DNA of 28,417 nucleotides from positions 1 to 28,417 of the forward strand of contig CAZHGH010000037.1 of the NCBI GenBank assembly GCA_964531205.1, given 5' to 3'. Source of the stretch: JAICWY01 sp964531205. Lineage in GTDB: Bacteria > Vulcanimicrobiota > Vulcanimicrobiia > Vulcanimicrobiales > Vulcanimicrobiaceae. This document shows, in pieces, positions 7,746 to 16,347 of the stretch (positions are counted from its first letter, which is position 1; each line of letters opens with the position of its first letter). The position numbers were made by a program, and so were the translations under genes. Under the pieces are notes generated by a model. That model saw nothing but the letters and a program-made list of their open reading frames with translations, was not told the DNA's origin and ran no database searches.

Positions 7746-8138
7746 ATGGCAACAGCAAATGCGGTAAATGCGGCCGGCATCGATGCCGTATATTACATGA
7801 CGCGCGATTTTCAGCGTGCAAGAAAGTTTTACGAAGGCGCGCTCGGCCTCAAGCCGGTGTGGCAACAATCGAACGATGGCAATGATTGGGTCGAATACGA
7901 ACTCGGCGACGGATCGACGTTCGGTCTAGGCTACATGAGCGACAGCGAGTTCAGCCCAAGCGCAGGTGTGCTCTTCTCGGTCAGCGATGTTCAGCAAGCG
8001 CTAGATCAGGCAAAGCAGGGCGGAGCGACGGTACTGTTCGATCCGTTCGACATGCCCGCGTGCTCGATGGCGGGCTGCGTCGACACCGAAGGCAATAAGT
8101 TCTATCTTCACCATCGCAACGACGGAACCGTAGGCTAG
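7746..8138 (+). CDS. VOC (glyoxalase-fold) protein, second of a tandem pair
   Basis: The protein is also 130 aa and clearly paralogous to its upstream neighbour: GIDAVYYMTRDFQRARKFYEGALGL, YELGDGSTFGLGY, CSMAGCVDTEGNKFYLHHRNDGTVG. It keeps the Cys pair before the D-x-EGN strand. The reading frame is open far upstream, but ATG 7746 is the start that aligns with the paralog and leaves a one-base spacer. VOC proteins often act as dimers, and a heterodimer of the two products is possible. The substrate is unknown. Confidence 0.87.
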   Translation: MATANAVNAAGIDAVYYMTRDFQRARKFYEGALGLKPVWQQSNDGNDWVEYELGDGSTFGLGYMSDSEFSPSAGVLFSVSDVQQALDQAKQGGATVLFDPFDMPACSMAGCVDTEGNKFYLHHRNDGTVG

Positions 8139-8140
8139 CG

Positions 8141-8455
8141 ATGGAACGCGATCTGCTCGACTGCGGCGTGCCTATCGGCGACGTGCGATCGCTCCTCAAC
8201 CGTTATGCGCGCGCGATGGAAACGGGCGCCTGCGTCGATTGGATCGAGCTGTACGTTGGAATCTTCGCGACGCTCTTGCGGAGTTCGCACCGCACGCGCG
8301 TCGCGGATTCCTCGGCAGCGCACCGGTTATTGCTTCTGTTAGACGACGATCTGGGATCGAAAATCTTCGATCGCGATGCACGCGCCGAATTGGCGCAGGT
8401 CTTAGACGGCCTCCCCCGCTTTGAATACGGCGGCAGGGCGTGCCAAGGCGCTTAG
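8141..8455 (+). CDS. Small hypothetical protein at the end of the VOC operon
   Basis: The protein is 104 aa with no recognised domain. It starts 2 bp after the second VOC stop, so it should be translated from the same transcript. Codons show the same G/C-rich third positions as neighbours, which supports real coding. The middle (IELYVGIFATLL) is hydrophobic but short, and the rest looks helical and charged. The last 54 bp overlap the convergent amidohydrolase gene, so the C terminus is the least certain part. Function is unknown. Confidence 0.55.
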   Translation: MERDLLDCGVPIGDVRSLLNRYARAMETGACVDWIELYVGIFATLLRSSHRTRVADSSAAHRLLLLLDDDLGSKIFDRDARAELAQVLDGLPRFEYGGRACQGA

Positions 8456-9568
8456 ATCGCGATCGATATCCAAGTCGAGGAGCAGAAGATCGGCAGGCTC
8501 GTCCGGGGCGAGTATTCCGCGGTGTAAGCCGATAAGCTCTGCCGCTGCTGCTGTTGCGGCGTGCAATGCTTGTTGCGATGTCATGCCGATCAGTTTGTGC
8601 ATAAGGACAACTTCATCCGCATAATTCTCATGGAAATTAAACGGTGTTCCGGCATCGGATCCGCCGGCAATCTTCACGCCTGCTTCAAATGCGCGGCGAA
8701 TATTGTTCCGCATGTTTTCGTTGATTTCACGTGCCTTACGAACCACGAAGTCGGGCTGTTCGCCGGTCTCTGCATGACCGAGAATGCACGAGGGCGCCTG
8801 CAAGGTCGGGACGAGACGCGGGTTGCGTTCTTTGAAGAGCGCGATCGACTCCTCATCTAGCATCATTCCGTGCTCGATTGAATCGACGCCGCTGCGCAAC
8901 GCGTTGTTGATGCCTTCCGTTCCAATCGCATGTGCGGCGACCCGCATGCCGTGCTTATGCGCCTCGTCGCAAGCCGCGGTCATCTCCTCGATCGAGAGCT
9001 GAGCGATTCCGGGAACCGCGCCTTTCGTTAACACGCCGCCCGTTGCGATCAGTTTGATGCAGTCGGCGCCGGCTAGCCGTTCCTCGCGAACGCGTTTGCG
9101 CGCTTCCCACGGACCGTCGACGCTGCTTCCGACCCACCAGCCATGACCACCGGTCATGCAAAGTACGCGTCCGGCAGCTGCAATACGCGGGCCGGGAATG
9201 CGTCCTTGATGGACCGCGTCGCGCACTTCAATGGCGATGTTTTCGGAGCCGCCGAGATCGCGGATTGTCGTAACGCCGGCTTTTACACTTTTTCGCGCGT
9301 TCTCGACCGCACGAAGCAATCGCTGCATCGGTGTGAGCGACTGGAATATGCGCATCGTGTCGGCTTCGCCGCTCATCTCCAAATGTACGTGCGCGTTGAC
9401 CAAGCCTGGTGTTACGCATGCCGCTTCGCGATCGCAGGTTCCGCTTGCATCACGAATTTCGCCGATGACGCCGCCGGAGATGACGATGTCGGCGTTCGTT
9501 CGCGGTTTATTCAGCGTGCCGTCGTAGAGCACGCCGGCACGTATGACGAATTCGCTACGTCGCTGCAA
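8402..9568 (-). CDS. Metal-dependent amidohydrolase (imidazolonepropionase/prolidase-like)
   Basis: This protein is about 388 aa with an amidohydrolase TIM barrel. Metal ligands are visible as HVHLEMSG (HxH), the Lys in ADCIKLIATGG, His residues in VAAHAIG and SIEHGMML, and the Asp in AGGSDAGTPF. The C-terminal strand LLLLDLDIDRD and AAVFKAGEAV close the composite beta-sandwich. The substrate may be a cyclic amide or a dipeptide and is not predictable. A frame-compatible ATG at 9622 would overlap HMG-CoA lyase by 68 bp. TTG at 9568 gives a 14-bp overlap and starts just before the first beta strand, so it is preferred, with limited certainty. It is last in the leucine-degradation operon. Confidence 0.85.
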   Translation of the reverse strand: MQRRSEFVIRAGVLYDGTLNKPRTNADIVISGGVIGEIRDASGTCDREAACVTPGLVNAHVHLEMSGEADTMRIFQSLTPMQRLLRAVENARKSVKAGVTTIRDLGGSENIAIEVRDAVHQGRIPGPRIAAAGRVLCMTGGHGWWVGSSVDGPWEARKRVREERLAGADCIKLIATGGVLTKGAVPGIAQLSIEEMTAACDEAHKHGMRVAAHAIGTEGINNALRSGVDSIEHGMMLDEESIALFKERNPRLVPTLQAPSCILGHAETGEQPDFVVRKAREINENMRNNIRRAFEAGVKIAGGSDAGTPFNFHENYADEVVLMHKLIGMTSQQALHAATAAAAELIGLHRGILAPDEPADLLLLDLDIDRDLSALARPAAVFKAGEAV

Positions 9569-10469
9569 CGGCGCGCTCGAGAGCTTGGTACGCTTTGCTC
9601 GTGAGGTCGTGACCGAGTACACCCGAGATAAATCGCGACGCCGCGCGCACCTTATCGAGGTCTACGCCGGTTTTGATGCCCATGCGGTGCAACATGTAGA
9701 GCAGATCTTCGGTGCCGAGGTTTCCCGTCGCCCCGGGTGCATATGGGCAACCGCCCAAACCGCCGCTGCTGCTGTCGAAGATTGCGATACCGTGCTGCAG
9801 CGCCGCATACACGTTTGCCAGTGCGGTGCCGCGCGTATCGTGGAAGTGAAACGCGATCTTTTCGATCGGAATGTCAGCCTCGACGAGCTCGGGGACAATT
9901 TCGTCTACCTGGCTCGGTACGCCGACGCCGATCGTGTCGCCGATGGAAATTTCGTCGCAACCCATGTCCATCAGTCTCAGGCTTACGTCGGTCACCATCT
10001 CGGGCTCGACGACGTCGCCGAACGGCGATCCGAACGCGGTACTCACGTAGCCCCTCACCCACATGTTGTTCTCTTTCGCGTTTCGCACCACGTCGCGAAA
10101 GGTTTCGATCGATTCGTCGATCGTCATGTTGATGTTTCGCTTCGTGAACGCTTCCGATGCGGCGGTGAAAACGGCGATCGCGTCGGCGCCGGCGGCTTTG
10201 GCGCGCTCGAAGCCTTTCATATTCGGCGTAAGGACGGGGTAACGCACGCCGGGACGTTTGTGAATGTGCGTGAAAACTTCGGTTGCGTCGGCGAGCTGCG
10301 GAATCGCTTTGGCGCTTACGAACGAAGTGGCTTCAATCAGCGGCAGACCGGATTCGGAGAGCAGATCGATGTAGCGGATCTTGTCTGCGGTCGATATGGT
10401 AGCATGTTCGTTTTGAAGTCCGTCGCGCGGGCCCATCTCGCAGACTCTGACGGTGGTTGGGATGCTCAT
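9555..10469 (-). CDS. Hydroxymethylglutaryl-CoA lyase
   Basis: The protein is 304 aa, the usual family length. It cleaves HMG-CoA to acetyl-CoA and acetoacetate, the last step of leucine breakdown. The DRE-TIM barrel start CEMGPRDGLQNE carries the substrate Arg-Asp pair, HFHDTRG gives the metal-binding His, and the catalytic Cys lies in GGLGGCPYAPGATGNLGTED. The frame is open upstream, but ATG 10469 overlaps the preceding stop as ATGA and aligns with the family start. It sits in an operon with the carboxylase biotin subunit and hydratase of the same pathway. It corresponds to LiuE/MvaB in function. Confidence 0.93.
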   Translation of the reverse strand: MSIPTTVRVCEMGPRDGLQNEHATISTADKIRYIDLLSESGLPLIEATSFVSAKAIPQLADATEVFTHIHKRPGVRYPVLTPNMKGFERAKAAGADAIAVFTAASEAFTKRNINMTIDESIETFRDVVRNAKENNMWVRGYVSTAFGSPFGDVVEPEMVTDVSLRLMDMGCDEISIGDTIGVGVPSQVDEIVPELVEADIPIEKIAFHFHDTRGTALANVYAALQHGIAIFDSSSGGLGGCPYAPGATGNLGTEDLLYMLHRMGIKTGVDLDKVRAASRFISGVLGHDLTSKAYQALERAVAAT

Positions 10470-11247
10470 ACCGCCGGCTGACGTTCGACGCGCGGATGCG
10501 GCTCCGCTCCTAAGAAGCGCGTCACCGCGCGCAGCGTGAGCGGCCACACGCGGTCGTTTGCCAGAAATCCCTTGCTCACCATGATGAACGGATCGAAATG
10601 CCCGATAATGTTCATGTGGTTGGCATGCGGTCCCGCGATGAAGTGCGCCGGGATGCGGCTGCCGAGCGTAGCTGAGTCCGCCCAGACCAGCCCGTCGTTA
10701 TCATATCCGCGCGAAGGAATCAGGCCCGCGATTGAGAGCATGCGTGCACCCGGCGGTCCAACCCACGGCTCGCGATCCAGCACCCAATCGTACCATCCGC
10801 GACGCGTCAACTCCCAATGTCCGGACGTTCCGTTCAGCCATTTCATGAAATCCGAATAGATGTCCATATCGCCGAACGCTTTGTCCGGTGTGCGCAGCAT
10901 CGCGTGAAAATATGGAAGCGCGAACGTCTGCACGCCCCAATTCGGCGTCGCGATCATAATCGTGTGGCTCACTTCCGAGGCGCGATGCGGATAGCGCCGC
11001 AAAAAGCCTCGCACGACGAGACCTCCGAGCGAATACCCGAGCAATACAATCGGGAATGCATGGCCCTGCTCTTTGAGTGCGGTGATGAAGCGGGCGAACC
11101 GATCGATGCGCTCGCTTAGCGTGTCGTTGAATTCACCAAAGGTAATTGAATCGATGCCGTAAGCGTCAAGTCCGGGAACTTGTCCGGTGCCATGGCGCAG
11201 GAGATTAAAATGCTCGGCCGGTTCGTTGTATCCGGGCACCATCACCA
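10466..11247 (-). CDS. Alpha/beta-hydrolase (lipase/esterase-like), N terminus lost in gap
   Basis: About 260 residues are visible. The nucleophile elbow GYSLGG lies in FPIVLLGYSLGGLVVRGFLRRYP, and VPGYNEPAEHF near the start looks like the first strand and oxyanion loop. A C-terminal His is a candidate in AGPHANHMNIIGHFDPF. Because the strand VMVPGYN begins directly at the gap, the true start is almost certainly inside the N run; the GTG at 11245 is unlikely. It overlaps the HMG-CoA lyase start by 4 bp. It could be a thioesterase or lipase feeding acyl chains to the pathway, but that is inference. Confidence 0.82.
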
Positions 11248-11347
11248 NNNNNNNNNNNNNNNNNNNNNNNNNNNNNNNNNNNNNNNNNNNNNNNNNNNNN
11301 NNNNNNNNNNNNNNNNNNNNNNNNNNNNNNNNNNNNNNNNNNNNNNN
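11248..11347. other. Assembly gap (100 N)
   Basis: The placeholder run hides the last few codons of the biotin carboxylase gene and the start of the alpha/beta-hydrolase. No overlap between the flanks was found, so unlike the first gap some bases really are missing. Confidence 0.95.
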
Positions 11348-13227
11348 GTGTCGCCGCCGACGATGTCGCCTTCGCGAACGTGGATCGCGCCCACGGTGCC
11401 GTCGCTCGGCGCTTCGATGCGATGTTCCATCTTCATCGCTTCCAGGACGACGAGCAGATCGTGCATCGCAACCGTGTCTCCATCGCTCACCGCGATTTTT
11501 ACGATCTTTCCCGGCATCGGCGAAGTGATGCGTCCGTTTGCGCCGCCGTGCGCATGGTGTGCGGCCGCGTCCGCGGAGGGCGGCTCAGCGAAGTGCAGCT
11601 CCCACGCGCGTCCATCCGCATAAACCGTGACGCCCGTTCTCGTGATATCGGCTTTTCCGATGCGGTCCTCCGTGCGCACTTCGCCCGTGAAGTCGCCGGA
11701 GATTTGCCACGCGTTCGGATCGCCGGTCGCGTTCGCTTCCAGCGCGATCGTCTGTCCTGCGTATTCAAAGCGAAGCGGCACGCCGACGCTGCCGATTCGC
11801 CACGGCGCCTGCCGTCCGCGAAGAAGAGCCGCGGCAGCTTTCACGATCGCCTCTCGCGGAACCGCGCGTTTTGCAGTGAAAATCGACTCGTCGAGACGTT
11901 CGGCGAGAAAATTCGTCGTCGTCTCACCTCGGCGGAAGGCCTCATCGCGCGCGATCCACAGCAGCAACGGAACGTTTGCGCGAATTCCGCCAATCGCAAA
12001 ATCTTGCAATGCGCGCGTCATGCGCTCGACCACGACAGGGCGACTTTCTCCCCAGACGATCAGCTTCGCCAGCATAGGATCGTAATAAACGGAAACTTCG
12101 CTGGCGCGTTCGACGCCTTCGTCCACGCGAATGCCGGGACCCTCGGGCGGATCCCAACGCAGAATCGTACCGGTGGACGGAAGCATATGATTGGCAGGGT
12201 CCTCGGCATACACGCGGCCTTCGATCGCCCATCCGCGCGGCGCGACATCATCTTGCGTTAGCGTAAGCGGTTCGCCATTTGCGATGCGCAGTTGCCAATG
12301 CACCAAATCGACGCCGTACACGAGCTCCGTCACCGGATGCTCGACTTGCAGGCGCGTGTTCATCTCGAGGAAGTAATAGCGGCCGTCCTCGTCCAGCATG
12401 AATTCGCAGGTGCCGGCATTGACGTAATTTACGGACTTCGCGGCGCGAACTGCCGCGGCGCCCATCTCGGCGCGAAGCTGAGGTGTTAGTGCGACGGAAG
12501 GCGCTTCCTCGACGATCTTTTGATGGCGCCGTTGTATCGAGCATTCACGCTCGCCTAAATGAATGACGTTCCCGTGTGCGTCTGCGAGCACTTGAAATTC
12601 GATGTGCCGTGGACGCTGCAAATATCGTTCGAGCAGCACGGCGTCGTTGCCGAACGCCGCCAACGCCTCGCGTTTCGCCGCTTCAAGCGACTCGTTAAAT
12701 GCGTCGATTTTCTCGACGACTCGCATACCGCGCCCGCCGCCGCCGGCGCTCGCTTTGATCAGTAAGGGAAATCCGATGCGCGCGGCTTCTTCCCGCAATC
12801 GCGACGGGGTTTGATCGTCGCCGTCGTATCCCGGAACCACCGGAACGTCGAATTCGCGAACGCGCCGTTTTGCCTCAATCTTGCTGCCCATCGCGGCCAT
12901 CGATTCCGGCGATGGACCGACGAACGTGAGGCCCGCGTCGCCCACCGCTTTTGCAAACTCGGCGCGTTCCGAGAGAAATCCATATCCGGGATGAACTGCA
13001 TCCGCGCGCAGCGTTTTGGCCGCAGCGACGACCGCATCGATGTTGAGGTACGATTCGCCTGCGGGTGCGGGTCCGACACACGCGGCGTCGTCCATGAATT
13101 TGAGATGATATGCTTGCGCGTCGGCTTCCGAGTAGATGCCGACGGGAGAAACGCCGAGTTCGCGCGCTCCGCGCGCGACGCGAACCGCGATCTCTCCGCG
13201 ATTGGCGACGAGCAGGCGCCTTATCAT
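11348..13227 (-). CDS. Methylcrotonyl-CoA carboxylase biotin-containing subunit (C terminus in gap)
   Basis: About 626 residues are visible. It combines biotin carboxylase and biotin carrier domains and carboxylates its own biotin with ATP and bicarbonate. The biotin carboxylase domain starts RRLLVANRGEIAVRVARGA. The ATP-binding loop is KASAGGGGRGMR, and catalytic residues lie in FLEMNTRLQVEHPVTE. A linker leads to the carrier domain with the biotinyl Lys in VVLEAMKMEHRIEAP, near residue 600. Acetyl- or propionyl-CoA carboxylase is possible, but the hydratase and HMG-CoA lyase in the same operon and the MCC-type beta subunit at 21209-22792 favour leucine degradation. The start overlaps the hydratase stop (ATGA). 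Only the extreme C terminus is lost in the N run. Confidence 0.9.
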
Positions 13228-14012
13228 GCGATCCAGCTCGCTTTCCGCCGTTCCAAGAACGCGCGCAAGCCTTCTTGTCCTTCCTCAGAAGTACGCAGGC
13301 GTGCAATCGTCTGCGCCGTGAGGTCGCGCGATTCATCGTACGTTGCCGCGCCTACACGCGGAATGAGCGCTTTAGCGGCTGCCACGGCGTTCGGACCCGC
13401 CGTGACGATTTCGTTGAGAATGCGTTCGATGCAAACGTCGAGCGTATCGGCGACGACCACTTCGTGCACTAAACCGATGTGGTGAGCGCGTTTCGCATCG
13501 AAACGCTCACCGGTTAAGAATAACGCGCGCGCGTGCGATGCGCCGATCTTCGAAAGGACGAATGGGGAGATGACCGCGGGGATGATGCCGAGCTTTGCTT
13601 CCGTGAATCCGAATACTGCATCGGATGCCGCAATCACGATATCGCAGACCGCCGCCAGACCTGCCCCGCCGCCGAGCGCGGCGCCGTGAACCTTACCGAT
13701 GACAGGTTTCGGGCAAGCGTCAATCGTGCGAAACATATCGGACATGCGCTGCGCGTCCGCGACGTTGTCTTCGTAACTCAAATCGAGCGACGCGCGCATC
13801 CACGAAATGTCCGCGCCGCCGCAAAACACTTTGCCTTCGCCGGAGAGCACGATTGCGCGGACCTTTTCATCCGCTCCCAGTTCCCGGAATGTCGCGGTAA
13901 GCGCGGCGATGAGGTCGGCGTTGAATGCGTTGCGGACGTCGGGGCGGGCCAGCCGCACGTGAGCGACCGGGCCCTCCATCCAACGCGCTAGAACGGAAGC
14001 GTCGTTAGCCAT
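13224..14012 (-). CDS. Enoyl-CoA hydratase family protein, probable methylglutaconyl-CoA hydratase
   Basis: This 262-aa crotonase-fold protein has the oxyanion-hole segment GKVFCGGADISWM and the CoA-binding turn HGAALGGGAGLAAVCDIVIA. The Glu in FTEAKLGIIPA sits where a catalytic acid is expected. The GADISWMR stretch resembles LiuC-type hydratases, which convert 3-methylglutaconyl-CoA to HMG-CoA. Its place directly before the carboxylase subunit and upstream of HMG-CoA lyase supports this. GGGGG about 4-5 nt before the ATG can act as ribosome site. It is first in the visible operon and diverges from the cytochrome b gene, with about 60 bp between starts. Confidence 0.87.
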   Translation of the reverse strand: MANDASVLARWMEGPVAHVRLARPDVRNAFNADLIAALTATFRELGADEKVRAIVLSGEGKVFCGGADISWMRASLDLSYEDNVADAQRMSDMFRTIDACPKPVIGKVHGAALGGGAGLAAVCDIVIAASDAVFGFTEAKLGIIPAVISPFVLSKIGASHARALFLTGERFDAKRAHHIGLVHEVVVADTLDVCIERILNEIVTAGPNAVAAAKALIPRVGAATYDESRDLTAQTIARLRTSEEGQEGLRAFLERRKASWIA

Positions 14013-14058
14013 GGCGCCCCCACGTTCTATCCATCATCCGGCCGGGCCTCGCAGGCGT

Positions 14059-14064
14059 TATGAT
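14059..14064 (+). promoter_or_regulatory. -10 box of a leaderless cytochrome b transcript
   Basis: TATGAT is followed by exactly 7 nt and then an in-frame GTG at 14072. The ATG inside the box (14060) would otherwise be taken as the start, and no Shine-Dalgarno sequence precedes either. A matching -35 was not found. Confidence 0.5.
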
Positions 14065-14071
14065 AGGCATA

Positions 14072-14875
14072 GTGCTCGAGCGGAAAGTCGTCTATCGCCA
14101 CTCACTGGCCACGCGGATAACGCACTGGCTCTTTTTTCTGGCGTTCCTGGCGCTGATTAGCAGCGGTTTGCAGATTTTCAACGCCGCGCCGTTCTTGGAC
14201 GCATCCGATAAAACGGATCCCCATCATCGCGTCCTGCAGATCTCCTCGCCGCGCGACGGCGCCGGTGTAACGACGATCTTCGGCCGCACGTTCGATACGA
14301 CCGGTTGGCTTGGCTGGACGGACGACGGCATGGGTGGCCGAACCACGCGCGCGTTTCCAGGCTGGATCACGATTCCGTCGTACCAAGATTTAGCGGACGG
14401 ACGGCGTTGGCATCTGTTCTTCGGATGGATCATGGTTTTCGCAGGCATCGCGTACATCATCTGGGGTTTTGCGCGCCGCGACCTGAGCGAATTGATCTTG
14501 CGACCGCGCGATATTCCGAAAATTTGGCCTATGCAGTTGTACTATTTGCGCCTACGCAAAGATGCCCCGCACCACGGTAAATACAATCCGCTGCAGAAGA
14601 CGGCATATACTACCGTGCTCTTCGTTTTCGCGCCGCTGATCGTCCTGAGCGGCTTAGCGCTCTCGCCCGGCTTCGACTCATGGGCGCCGTGGCTGACGGA
14701 GCTCTTCGGCGGCCGCCAATTCGCGCGGCTTTGGCACTTCGTGCTGATGCTCGCGCTCATCGGCTTTTTCATAACGCATCTCGTACTGGTTGCCACGACC
14801 GGCGTCTTCAATCACTTGCGTTCGATGATCACGGGCCGCTATGTGCTGGGCGCGCACGACGGAACGGGCGTATGA
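14072..14875 (+). CDS. Membrane cytochrome b (cytochrome b561/Ni-Fe hydrogenase b-type)
   Basis: The protein is about 267 aa with four main transmembrane segments (near THWLFFLAFLALISSGLQIF, LFFGWIMVFAGIAYIIWGF, TTVLFVFAPLIVLSGLALS and FVLMLALIGFFITHLVLVA). His residues in YRHSLATRITHW, RRWHLFFGW, RLWHFVLM and FITHLVL can bind two hemes b. A long loop lies between helices 1 and 2. It should pass quinol electrons to or from the molybdoprotein encoded next, with which it overlaps by 4 bp (ATGA). The start is set at GTG 14072 because of the -10 box; an ATG at 14060 would add four residues. Confidence 0.87.
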   Translation: MLERKVVYRHSLATRITHWLFFLAFLALISSGLQIFNAAPFLDASDKTDPHHRVLQISSPRDGAGVTTIFGRTFDTTGWLGWTDDGMGGRTTRAFPGWITIPSYQDLADGRRWHLFFGWIMVFAGIAYIIWGFARRDLSELILRPRDIPKIWPMQLYYLRLRKDAPHHGKYNPLQKTAYTTVLFVFAPLIVLSGLALSPGFDSWAPWLTELFGGRQFARLWHFVLMLALIGFFITHLVLVATTGVFNHLRSMITGRYVLGAHDGTGV

Positions 14876-15612
14876 ATAGGCGATTGTTTCTCGCGTCGAG
14901 TATGACTGCGGCGCTCGCCGGATGCGCGCAGATCGGCACGAAACTGAACGACAACCCCGGATTTCACAGTGCACTCGAAAGTGCGGAACAATTGAACGAG
15001 CGCGTCATCGGCACGCGCGGACGCGTTCGAGAGTATACTGCTGCCGACATTTCGGCGAACTTTCCGATAGACTCCCTCGACACGCCCTCGACGCAGGTTT
15101 ACAACGATCTTCTAAGCGACGGTTTTCGCTCGTACAAGCTTGTTATAAACGGCCTTGTCGAGTATCCCCAGGTGCTGACACTGGCGCAACTGCAGCACAT
15201 GATGAACGTCTCGCAGATCACGCGTCACGACTGCGTGGAAGGCTGGAGCGCGATCGCGCAGTGGCAAGGTGTGCGCCTCGCGGACGTTATCGCGACGGCG
15301 CGGCCGGCGACAAAGGCGCGATACGTCGTCTTTCACTCCTTCGATCGCGATTCGAACGGGATGCCGTATTACGAAAGCCTGAGTTTGGAGGAGGCCGCAC
15401 ATCCGCAGACACTCCTCGCGCTTCGGCAAAACGGAAAACCGATTCTGCCCGAGCGGGGCGCTCCGGTCCGGCTGACCGTGCCCACGCAACTGGGTTACAA
15501 GAGTGCAAAATGGGTGCAACGAGTCGAGCTCGTCAGCAGTTTGGGTGCGCTCTACGGCGGTAAAGGCGGGTACTGGGAAGACCAGGGCTACGAGTGGTAC
15601 GCTGGCATATAG
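14872..15612 (+). CDS. Molybdopterin-dependent oxidoreductase (sulfite oxidase fold), Tat lipoprotein
   Basis: The 246-aa protein starts MNRRLFLASS, a twin-arginine-like motif, followed by the lipobox ALAGC with Cys18. It therefore looks like a lipoprotein exported folded with its cofactor. The Moco-binding domain includes RHDCVEGWSAIAQWQGVRL with Cys121 as the likely molybdenum ligand, and LGYKSAKWVQRVELV near the end. No dimerisation domain follows, as in MsrP/YedY. Together with the cytochrome b it forms a quinone-linked reductase or oxidase resembling MsrPQ or related pairs. The substrate is unknown. The start was chosen from the ATGA overlap and the signal sequence. Confidence 0.88.
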   Translation: MNRRLFLASSMTAALAGCAQIGTKLNDNPGFHSALESAEQLNERVIGTRGRVREYTAADISANFPIDSLDTPSTQVYNDLLSDGFRSYKLVINGLVEYPQVLTLAQLQHMMNVSQITRHDCVEGWSAIAQWQGVRLADVIATARPATKARYVVFHSFDRDSNGMPYYESLSLEEAAHPQTLLALRQNGKPILPERGAPVRLTVPTQLGYKSAKWVQRVELVSSLGALYGGKGGYWEDQGYEWYAGI

Positions 15613-15636
15613 CCAACTTTGCGAAGGAGACTTCAC

Positions 15637-16347
15637 GTGAAGCGCACTCTACCACTCACTGCGCTGGCGCTGACGCTTACGATCGCGGCTGCCGGCGCCG
15701 CAACAACTCCTGCGTACGATAAACAGCCTCCGGGACAAGTCGTCCAGGACGTTAAGGCCTATTTGAGCGGCGAAGGCATGAATTCAGCATGGCACGTCGT
15801 TACGAGCCGCACGCTGGCCGGCAAACACATGGGCAAAGAGCCCGTGTATCAATGGTATCTTTCTTTCTATGCGCCCGCGCAGAACGGCCTGAAGCTCGTA
15901 TATCAGTTGCCGAACAAATCAACGCTGCTGATTCCAAAGGTTACAAAGGCGCACGGCGCGCCGATGTACTTCCCGCACGAAGATTTGAAAATCGTCGGCA
16001 CCGGCGAGTTCGAGCGCAGCGGCGTTCAAGACGTCGTCGTACAATCGCACGCGTTCGCGGCTGATTGCGGATTGGCGACTGTTGCGGTTTTCGGATCCAA
16101 AACCGGTGCCACGATGTCGGTCGAGCCTCGTGTCACGGTTACAAATGCGTGCAGCTTAGACGCGTCGATCGTCAGCAACGGCACGTCGCCGGCCGTGCGT
16201 CTCACCGGCCCTTATTACGCAAAAAATGCGGCGTTGTGCTGTCCGACTAAGCCGAATGCCTTCGCAACGTTATCTTACTCGAAAGGCTCATGGAGCGTGA
16301 AACCGGACTACTTTATGATCAGCGCGTCGATGGCTTCGCACTACTAA
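15637..16347 (+). CDS. Secreted protein, possibly LppP/LprE-like
   Basis: The protein is 236 aa with a signal peptide (KRTLPLTALALTLTIAAAGA). The mature part has no catalytic motif I can name. The C-terminal GPYYAKNAALCCPTKPNAFATLSYSKGSW recalls mycobacterial LppP/LprE lipoproteins, but this protein lacks a lipobox, so the link is tentative. Cys residues in AADCGLAT, VTNACSLD and ALCCPTKP may form disulfides. GGAG lies about 8 nt before the GTG start. It follows the molybdoprotein by 24 bp, so co-transcription is likely. Its 3' end overlaps the convergent EamA gene by 29 bp. Confidence 0.75.
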   Translation: MKRTLPLTALALTLTIAAAGAATTPAYDKQPPGQVVQDVKAYLSGEGMNSAWHVVTSRTLAGKHMGKEPVYQWYLSFYAPAQNGLKLVYQLPNKSTLLIPKVTKAHGAPMYFPHEDLKIVGTGEFERSGVQDVVVQSHAFAADCGLATVAVFGSKTGATMSVEPRVTVTNACSLDASIVSNGTSPAVRLTGPYYAKNAALCCPTKPNAFATLSYSKGSWSVKPDYFMISASMASHY

